Source: Actinomycetes bacterium
GTDB lineage: Bacteria; Actinomycetota; Acidimicrobiia; Acidimicrobiales; Microtrichaceae
NCBI GenBank assembly: GCA_023389745.1
Contig: JAEWED010000184.1
Location: 1 to 36,783, forward strand
Length of the DNA stretch: 36,783 nucleotides
Reading direction: 5' to 3'
Shown in pieces: positions 32,192 through 36,783 of this stretch (the first letter of the stretch is position 1; the number at the start of each line of letters is the position of its first letter). The translations under genes were made by a program, and so were the position numbers. The notes under the pieces are model-generated. The model did no database searches, had not been told where the DNA came from, and saw only the letters and a program-made list of their open reading frames with translations.

Positions 32192-32854
32192 ATGCGTCGC
32201 ACACCTGCCGCCCTGTTCGCTGCGATCGGACTCGCCCTCGGCGTGGCCGTCGGCTGCTCGAGCTCGGGGGAAGTGGCCACGGAGGACACCTGGACCGCCG
32301 ATGCCACGGAGCCAGCGGGCGATGTCGGTCCGCGGGCCAACGAGGACCACTGGCACGCGGCGTTCGACGTCTATGTGTGCGACGGCTTCGACGGTCCGTT
32401 CGGCGACATCACGGCCGATGTGGGCGGCCTTCACTCCCATGCCGACGGACTCGTGCACATCCACCCGTGGACCGAGGCGTTCTCGGGCAGGAACGCCACG
32501 TTCGGGCTTTTCGCCGAGCAGATCGGCGTGGGCCTCGCTGACGGCACGATGGCCGTCCCGCCGCCCTGGGAGGAGCCCGACTTCGACAGGCCGCCGGAGA
32601 CGACGACCGGACTGCCCCTCGTCGAGTGGAGCGACGGCGACTCGTGCCCGAGCGGCCCTGGTCGTGTCGCCCTCTTCGTGTGGCCGCCCGACGCGACCGA
32701 CGACACCGAGCCCGAGGTGATCACCTCCGACATCGCCGGCACTCGGTTCAGCGCGGATGGCCAGCGGTTCGTACTCGCCTTCGCCCCCGACGGCGTGGTG
32801 CCGCCGCAGCCGCCGTCCACGCAGGAGCTCGCACACCCCTCCGACACGGGGTGA
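32192..32854 (+). CDS. predicted lipoprotein with a histidine cluster
   Basis: A 220-residue exported protein. The signal MRRTPAALFAAIGLALGVAV ends at GC with lipidation cysteine C22. After an acidic Thr-rich linker comes EDHWHAAFDVYVCDGF, then GGLHSHADGLVHIHPWTEA: histidines 53, 55, 81, 83, 89 and 91 lie in short HxH pairs, as in a metal site. Two more cysteines (C63 and one in GDSCPSG) may pair. The C-terminal part is Pro-rich (WPPDATDD, VPPQPPST). I do not recognise a named family, though similar HWHA...HxHxDGxxHIHP patterns occur in actinobacterial envelope proteins. Metal binding is inference. It is divergent from the CrtC-like gene and followed by an SCP2 gene. Confidence 0.82.
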   Translation: MRRTPAALFAAIGLALGVAVGCSSSGEVATEDTWTADATEPAGDVGPRANEDHWHAAFDVYVCDGFDGPFGDITADVGGLHSHADGLVHIHPWTEAFSGRNATFGLFAEQIGVGLADGTMAVPPPWEEPDFDRPPETTTGLPLVEWSDGDSCPSGPGRVALFVWPPDATDDTEPEVITSDIAGTRFSADGQRFVLAFAPDGVVPPQPPSTQELAHPSDTG

Positions 32855-32883
32855 CGTCGAGAATCCGCGGCAGGTCGGGCCGG

Positions 32884-32889
32884 TAGTGT
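32884..32889 (+). promoter_or_regulatory. -10 of a probable leaderless SCP2 promoter
   Basis: TAGTGT, 8 nt before the ATG at 32898; same hexamer as at ppk1. Confidence 0.45.
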
Positions 32890-32897
32890 CACCCACC

Positions 32898-33284
32898 ATG
32901 CAGTACCTGAGCGACGAGTGGATGACCGCGGCGGCGACCGACCTGGCGGCGAGCGATGCGCTGCGCGAGGCGACGAGCGACGCCGAGCTGACGATCCAGT
33001 ACGAGGTCGCCGGCGCCCCGGGCGGCAAGGCCGCCTACGGCATCACCTTCGACCACGGCACCGTCGCGCTGGAGCCGGGTCCGCACAAGGACGCCCAGGT
33101 GCGCTTCGAGCTCGACTACTCCAGCGCTGCGGCCATCGCGAGCGGTGAGCTCTCGGCCCAGGCGGCCTTCATGCAGGGCAAGCTCAAGCTCGGCGGCGAC
33201 GTCGGCGTGCTCGTGCGCCAGCACGCCCTGCTCGACGGGCTGAGCGACGCGTTGGGCGATCTGCGAGCACGCACGGAGTTCTGA
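32898..33284 (+). CDS. SCP2 sterol-carrier-domain protein
   Basis: A 128-residue stand-alone SCP-2-like protein. It starts MQYLSDEWMTAAATDLAAS and contains the expected ITFDHGTVALEPGPHKDAQV strand pair and the family's YSSAAAIASGELSAQAAFMQGKLKLGGD, equivalent to the (A/S)xxxxxGxxxxxxAxxxGxxKxxGD motif. Such proteins bind lipids or act as small-molecule carriers in the cytoplasm. I chose the ATG at 32898, where the domain begins. With the CrtC-like and DapB-like neighbours this hints at lipid or isoprenoid metabolism, but no pathway enzyme makes that firm. It converges on the FHA-like gene. Confidence 0.88.
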   Translation: MQYLSDEWMTAAATDLAASDALREATSDAELTIQYEVAGAPGGKAAYGITFDHGTVALEPGPHKDAQVRFELDYSSAAAIASGELSAQAAFMQGKLKLGGDVGVLVRQHALLDGLSDALGDLRARTEF

Positions 33285-33348
33285 GCGACCACCGGGCGGT
33301 CCGCCTGACCCGACAGTCCGCTGCTCAGGCAGATCGCTGCTCGGTGCG

Positions 33349-34047
33349 TCAGACCTCGGAGTGGGGCTGCTCGAGCAGGACGAGGTCGTCGGCCGAGATG
33401 AGCCGCACCGACAGGGCGTACTCGACCAGCCGTGCGCGACGGTTGCTGGCCAGGTCGCCGGGTCCGCCGTGGAGGCCCTGCACGCCGACCTTCGACAGCT
33501 TCTCGCAGACGTTGTCGAGCTTCCGGTTGAACCGGCGGATCGTCCAGCCGAGACGATGCGCCGCCTCGGCCGACGAGGGCAGCGTCGCGTTCGTTCCGCG
33601 ACCACCGGTGCGCAGCATCGGCTCCGCCAGCGCGACGATCAGCAGTCGTTGGTCGCGGGTGAAGGTCACCAGTCCGATGGTCGTCTGACCCGTCGTCTCG
33701 GGCAGGCGCATCGGGTCCGAGAACACCGGTTCGGAGATGTGCACGTCGACCTCGTACGACGTCCGACCCGCGGTGAAGCGCACGATGCTGTGCTCGAAGA
33801 CCAGTGGCAACCGTGCGCCCGGCGCGAGCCACGCCTGCACACGCGCCTCGGAGTCGGAGACCGTGGCCGCGAGCTGGTGTCCGTTGTTGATGATCCAGTT
33901 CAACCCTTCGGCGGAGCCGATCTGCAGGAACTGCCGATGCAGGTAAGGGTTGTCGTCGAGGACGACGTCACCCTCGCGTCCGAGGGTCAGCCAGCCGTCG
34001 GGAGGGACGCGGTGCTCCTCACCGCAGTACTCCACGATCATCGCCAT
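33349..34047 (-). CDS. FHA-like protein with helical C-terminal domain
   Basis: A 232-residue cytoplasmic protein. Residues 3-105 look like a forkhead-associated fold: WLTLGREGDVVLDDNPYLHRQFLQI has the FHA GR turn (G23-R24) and an H at the SxxH position, but the phosphothreonine-binding Ser is replaced by Leu (YLHR). The second half (about 150-232) is helical and basic (AAHRLGWTIRRFNRKLDNVCEKL, then RRARLVEYALS) and resembles a helix-turn-helix. It could be a DNA-binding or signalling adaptor that has lost classical phosphothreonine recognition. The ATG at 34047 has GGGAGGAG six nt upstream; the longer frame is unsupported. Divergent from the glycosylase gene. Confidence 0.75.
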   Translation of the reverse strand: MAMIVEYCGEEHRVPPDGWLTLGREGDVVLDDNPYLHRQFLQIGSAEGLNWIINNGHQLAATVSDSEARVQAWLAPGARLPLVFEHSIVRFTAGRTSYEVDVHISEPVFSDPMRLPETTGQTTIGLVTFTRDQRLLIVALAEPMLRTGGRGTNATLPSSAEAAHRLGWTIRRFNRKLDNVCEKLSKVGVQGLHGGPGDLASNRRARLVEYALSVRLISADDLVLLEQPHSEV

Positions 34048-34177
34048 CCCGCACTCCTCCCCCGTCGGCCGTGGTGTGACGACGACCGCGCTCCCGCTCC
34101 GCCGGAGATCGTACGCGTCACAGGCATCTTCGGACACCCAGCGCTCCGCGGGACACCGCTGGCGGGACCCGCGTCGG

Positions 34178-34183
34178 TAGCGT
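34178..34183 (+). promoter_or_regulatory. -10 of a probable leaderless Fpg-like promoter
   Basis: TAGCGT, 7 nt before the ATG at 34191; no ribosome site. Confidence 0.5.
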
Positions 34184-34190
34184 GTCCGCC

Positions 34191-35039
34191 ATGCCCGAAC
34201 TGCCCGAGGTCCAGGCCCACGCCGAACGACTGACCGACGAGTTCGCCGGCGCAGTGCTCGCCAAGTTCGTGCCGATCTCGTTCTCGGTGCTGAAGACCGC
34301 GGTGCCGTCGCCGTCCACGGCGGTCGGTCGCACGCTGTCGGGGTTCACCCGTCGCGGCAAGGTGCTGGTGATGCAGATCGACACCGACGGCGAGCCGTTG
34401 TCGTTCGTGATCCACCTCATGCAGGGCGGACGCCTGGTCCCCGACGAGAAGCAATCGGCGAAGCCTCGCAACGGCATGGCGCGTTGGGTCTTCGACGACG
34501 GCCGAGCGCTGCTGCTCACCGAGGCCGGCAAGGAGCGCAAGGCGGGGGTGTGGGTCATCGAGGGCGACCCGAACGCCCAGCCGCCCCTTGACCACCTGGG
34601 TGTCGACGCGGACGTCGCCACGGTCGAGCAGCTGACTGCCGCGTTGCACGAGAAGAACCAGCGCCTGCACGGCTTCCTGCGTGACCAGCACGGCGTCGCA
34701 GGGCTCGGCCGCATGCTCGCCAACGAGATCAGCCACACCGCCAAGCTGTCGCCCTTCGCGATGACGAAGAAGCTGACACCCGACGAGATCGAGACGCTCC
34801 ACGCGGCGATCGGGACCTGCATCGCGTCGGCGCTCGAGTTCGAGCGCGGCATGGAGCGCATGTCGAAGTCGGCCGAACGTCCCGGTGCGGTGCACCACCG
34901 CACCGGCAGCGAGTGCCCGGTGTGCGGCGACACGATCCGGGCCGTCGAGTACTCGGCGTACGAGGTCGACTACTGCCCGACGTGCCAGACCGGCGGCAAG
35001 GTGCTCGCCGACAACACCACGTCGAAGTTCCTGAAGTAG
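34191..35039 (+). CDS. Fpg/Nei-family DNA glycosylase, divergent subfamily
   Basis: A 282-residue base-excision repair glycosylase/AP lyase. After Met removal it begins PELPEVQ with the catalytic P2 and E3, which fixes the start at 34191. K57 (TRRGKVL) matches the beta-hairpin lysine of E. coli Fpg. The zinc finger is intact: C242-x2-C245-x16-C262-x2-C265. The region that normally holds the intercalation residues R109 and F111 (DxRRFG) reads TEAGKERKAG, and HLGMSG reads HLMQGG, so the damage-recognition wedge differs. It may act on other oxidised bases than 8-oxoG, or on single-stranded DNA like some Nei proteins. Neighbouring genes give no clue. Confidence 0.88.
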   Translation: MPELPEVQAHAERLTDEFAGAVLAKFVPISFSVLKTAVPSPSTAVGRTLSGFTRRGKVLVMQIDTDGEPLSFVIHLMQGGRLVPDEKQSAKPRNGMARWVFDDGRALLLTEAGKERKAGVWVIEGDPNAQPPLDHLGVDADVATVEQLTAALHEKNQRLHGFLRDQHGVAGLGRMLANEISHTAKLSPFAMTKKLTPDEIETLHAAIGTCIASALEFERGMERMSKSAERPGAVHHRTGSECPVCGDTIRAVEYSAYEVDYCPTCQTGGKVLADNTTSKFLK

Positions 35040-35076
35040 GCACCTCGCTGCGGTGGGGTCGCCCGCACCGCCAGGA

Positions 35077-35111
35077 CATGTAGTCACATGGTGCGGTACG
35101 GTGACTACATG
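35077..35111 (+). promoter_or_regulatory. inverted-repeat operator and leaderless promoter of the toxin-antitoxin operon
   Basis: CATGTAGTCAC (35077-35087) and GTGACTACATG (35101-35111) are exact 11-bp complements separated by 13 bp. The right arm contains the antitoxin ATG (35109) and TACGGT (35097-35102) lies 6 nt before it, within and next to the arm. A repressor bound here would block the promoter, as expected for antitoxin autoregulation. Confidence 0.8.
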
Positions 35112-35363
35112 GAAGTCGGCGTTCGCGAGCTCAAGGCGAAGCTGTCGGAGTACCTCTCGATGGTGTCCGCCGGCGAGGAACTGACCGTCACCGATCGCGG
35201 GCGCCCCGTCGCGCGCCTCGTCGCCGTGCACGGACGCTCGGATGTCGAGCGTGGCATCGACGAGGGATGGATCGACCCACCTCGTCGCCACTCGCTCGGC
35301 AAGGCCGACCGATTCCGATCCTCATGCTCGGTGCTCGACGCGCTCGACGAGGACCGTGGATGA
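35109..35363 (+). CDS. Phd/YefM-type antitoxin
   Basis: An 84-residue antitoxin. The N-terminal DNA-binding part MEVGVRELKAKLSEYLSMVS and EELTVTDRGRPVARLV match the Phd/YefM fold; the C-terminal acidic/basic tail (IDEGWIDPPRRHS, VLDALDEDRG) would wrap the toxin. The ATG at 35109 is within the right operator arm, with no ribosome site, so a leaderless message is likely; an ATG seven codons earlier lies inside the operator spacer. Its stop overlaps the toxin start as ATGA (35360-35363). Pairing a Phd-type antitoxin with a PIN toxin is common in actinobacteria (VapB in the wide sense). Confidence 0.92.
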   Translation: MEVGVRELKAKLSEYLSMVSAGEELTVTDRGRPVARLVAVHGRSDVERGIDEGWIDPPRRHSLGKADRFRSSCSVLDALDEDRG

Positions 35364-35761
35364 CGCTCTACGTCGACTCGAGCGCATTCCTGAAGCGGTA
35401 CGTCGACGAGCACGACTCCGACACGGCGATCCATCTGATGGGTACCGACCCCGTGTTGGTCACCGCTCGGCTCACCGAGGTCGAAGTGCGCCGGAACCTC
35501 ACCCGGTTGCTGTCGGCCGATGACCTCGCGACGGCGCGGCGGCAGCTGAGCGACGACCTGGATGCGGTCGCGCTCGTCGCACTCGATGCGGCGACCTGCG
35601 GCGCTGCTGCGCTGATCGCCGAGCAGACGCTGTGCAGGTCGCTCGACGCCCTCCACCTGGCCGCTGCTCGGCGCGCGGGCGAACACACCACGGTGCTCAC
35701 CTTCGATCACCGGCAGGCGGCCGTCGCCCGTGAGCTGGGCCTGCACGTCGTCGGCTGCTGA
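35360..35761 (+). CDS. vapC: PIN-domain ribonuclease toxin (VapC family)
   Basis: A 133-residue PIN toxin, the usual VapC size. Acidic active-site residues are D6 (LYVDSSAFLKRY), E40 (LTEVEVRRN), D96 (SLDALHLAAA) and D116 (LTFDHRQA). VapC toxins cleave tRNA or rRNA when the antitoxin is degraded. Translation is coupled to the antitoxin by ATGA overlap. The pair has normal base composition for the window and no flanking mobile element, so it looks settled rather than recently acquired. It is followed by a strong hairpin 45 nt downstream. Confidence 0.93.
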   Translation: MTLYVDSSAFLKRYVDEHDSDTAIHLMGTDPVLVTARLTEVEVRRNLTRLLSADDLATARRQLSDDLDAVALVALDAATCGAAALIAEQTLCRSLDALHLAAARRAGEHTTVLTFDHRQAAVARELGLHVVGC

Positions 35762-35805
35762 CCGCCGGGACGGCGCCCTGCGGAGTCGCCGTACCGTCCC
35801 CAAGC

Positions 35806-35843
35806 ACTGGACGCTTCGGTGACATGCGGTCACAGCGTCCAGT
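35806..35843 (+). terminator. terminator-like hairpin after vapC
   Basis: A 10-bp outer stem (35806-35815 with 35834-35843) and a 5-bp inner stem (35819-35823 with 35829-35833) are separated by a 3-nt bulge. A short T-containing stretch (TGTT) follows on the plus strand. Confidence 0.65.
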
Positions 35844-35869
35844 TGTTCGGGACGTCGGGCCGAAAACGT

Positions 35870-35903
35870 GTCAGACCGTCCCGTTTTTCCGGGACGGTCT
35901 GAC
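35870..35903. terminator. bidirectional terminator between vapC and mdh
   Basis: A perfect 14-bp stem (35870-35883 with 35890-35903) has the loop TTTTTC. It lies 31 nt past the end of mdh on the minus strand and is preceded by AAAA at 35863-35866, which would give a T-run on the mdh transcript. Confidence 0.75.
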
Positions 35904-35933
35904 GGAGTTCGGTGGGAAGGTGCCGGGTCGGGC

Positions 35934-36783
35934 TCAGATGAGGCCGAGCTCCTTCACGGCGTCGCGCTCCTCGACGAGCTCGGCGACCGAGGCGTCGATG
36001 CGCTCACGCGAGAACTCGTTGATCTCGAGGCCCTGGACGATCTCGTACTTGCCGTCGGCGCAGACCACCGGGAACGAGCTGATGATGCCCTCGGGCACGC
36101 CGTAGGAGCCGTCGGAGGGGATCGCCATGGACACCCAGTCGCCCTCGGGGGTGCCGAGGTGCCAGTTGCGGATGTGGTCGACCGCAGCGCTCGCGGCAGA
36201 GGCGGCCGACGAGGCGCCACGGGCCTCGATGATCGCGGCGCCGCGCTTGGCGACGGTCGGGATGTACTCGTTCGCGTACCAGGCCTCGTCACCGACGGCC
36301 TCGAAGGCGTTCTTGCCGTTGACCTCGGCGTGGAACAGGTCCGGGTACTGCGTGGTCGAGTGGTTGCCCCAGATCGTCATCTTCGTGATGTCGTTCACCG
36401 AGGCGTCGAGGCGGCCGGCCAGCTGCGCCATCGCACGGTTGTGGTCGAGGCGGGTCATCGCGGTGAAGCGGCCCGGGTCGAGATCGGCCGCGTTGTTCAT
36501 GGCGATGAGCGAGTTGGTGTTCGCCGGGTTGCCGACGACGAGGACCTTGACGTCCTTCTTGGCGGAGCGGCTCAGCGCCTCGCCCTGGGGCTTGAAGATG
36601 CCACCGTTGGCGGTGAGCAGGTCGGAGCGCTCCATGCCGGCCTTGCGCGGCATCGCCCCCACCAGCAGGGCCACGCCGGCATCGCCGAACGCGACGTCGG
36701 GATCGTCGGTCTGCACGATCTCGGTCAGCAGCGGGAAGGCGCAGTCCTCGAGCTCCATGGCGACTCCCTGCAGGGCTCCGAGC
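35934..36783 (-). CDS. mdh: malate dehydrogenase, N-terminus cut by window edge
   Basis: About 282 residues of an NAD-dependent malate dehydrogenase of the ~330-residue cytosolic type. The frame continues to the window end ahead of MELEDCAFPLL (residues LGALQGVA are visible), so the internal ATG at 36758 is not the start and the N-terminal Rossmann glycine motif is missing. Visible blocks: GAMPRKAGMERSDLL (mobile substrate loop with arginines), VVGNPANTNSLIAM, TRLDHNRA (Asp of the catalytic pair) and the catalytic His in WGNHSTTQYPD. It oxidises malate to oxaloacetate, the TCA step two reactions after the SDH encoded in this window. A hairpin follows its stop. Confidence 0.95.
   Translation of the reverse strand, partial: LGALQGVAMELEDCAFPLLTEIVQTDDPDVAFGDAGVALLVGAMPRKAGMERSDLLTANGGIFKPQGEALSRSAKKDVKVLVVGNPANTNSLIAMNNAADLDPGRFTAMTRLDHNRAMAQLAGRLDASVNDITKMTIWGNHSTTQYPDLFHAEVNGKNAFEAVGDEAWYANEYIPTVAKRGAAIIEARGASSAASAASAAVDHIRNWHLGTPEGDWVSMAIPSDGSYGVPEGIISSFPVVCADGKYEIVQGLEINEFSRERIDASVAELVEERDAVKELGLI

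Overview
The window is GC-rich throughout, with tightly packed genes, two WhiB-family Fe-S regulators, a SenX3/RegX3-type two-component system, a Streptomyces-like PHO box and many apparently leaderless genes. This points to an actinobacterium, most likely a deep-branching lineage such as Acidimicrobiia; the class-level assignment is inference. I see no tRNA, rRNA, CRISPR, transposase, integrase or prophage gene. The content looks like core chromosome, with one toxin-antitoxin pair as the only obvious accessory element.

Left part (1-11866, all minus strand): a phosphate-sensing, uptake and storage island. In transcription order it runs ppk1, a Nudix hydrolase, then pstS, pstC, pstA, pstB, phoU, surE, senX3 and regX3, followed by a truncated MFS transporter. 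Five junctions overlap by four bases (ppk1/Nudix, pstC/pstA, pstB/phoU, phoU/surE, senX3/regX3). A PHO box of two consecutive 11-bp direct repeats lies upstream of pstS, and three hairpins separate pstS from pstC. The island therefore contains the sensor, the regulator, a likely binding site and the target genes, plus polyphosphate synthesis.

Middle (11938-16730): a small unknown gene, a GNAT acetyltransferase, a membrane-anchored HtrA protease, a WhiB regulator, tatA, 5-formyltetrahydrofolate cyclo-ligase and whiB2. Two palindromic sites stand out, one between htrA and the first whiB gene and one upstream of whiB2.

16730-24143 (minus): a five-gene cassette of circularly permuted ATP-grasp protein, alpha-E protein, transglutaminase-like protease, MoxR-type AAA+ ATPase and VWA protein. 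The first three are a recurrent set thought to make or process an unknown peptide-like product; here a chaperone-like MoxR/VWA pair is attached. This is the best candidate for under-described biology. Its ATP-grasp/alpha-E junction carries a duplicated translation-initiation region enclosing a 27-codon ORF, and the transglutaminase ends in eight glutamines.

24195-28899: prmA, divergent from the sdhCAB operon (cytochrome b558-type succinate dehydrogenase). The rest (28902-36783) holds two predicted lipoproteins (one with a histidine cluster), a DapB-like dehydrogenase, a CxxC carboxymuconolactone decarboxylase-like protein, a CrtC-like protein, an SCP2 protein, an FHA-like protein, an Fpg/Nei glycosylase, a VapBC-type toxin-antitoxin pair with an inverted-repeat operator, and a 5'-truncated malate dehydrogenase gene. 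At least thirteen genes have a TANNNT-like hexamer 6-8 nt before the start codon, suggesting widespread leaderless transcripts. No gene-free stretch exceeds 300 bases.
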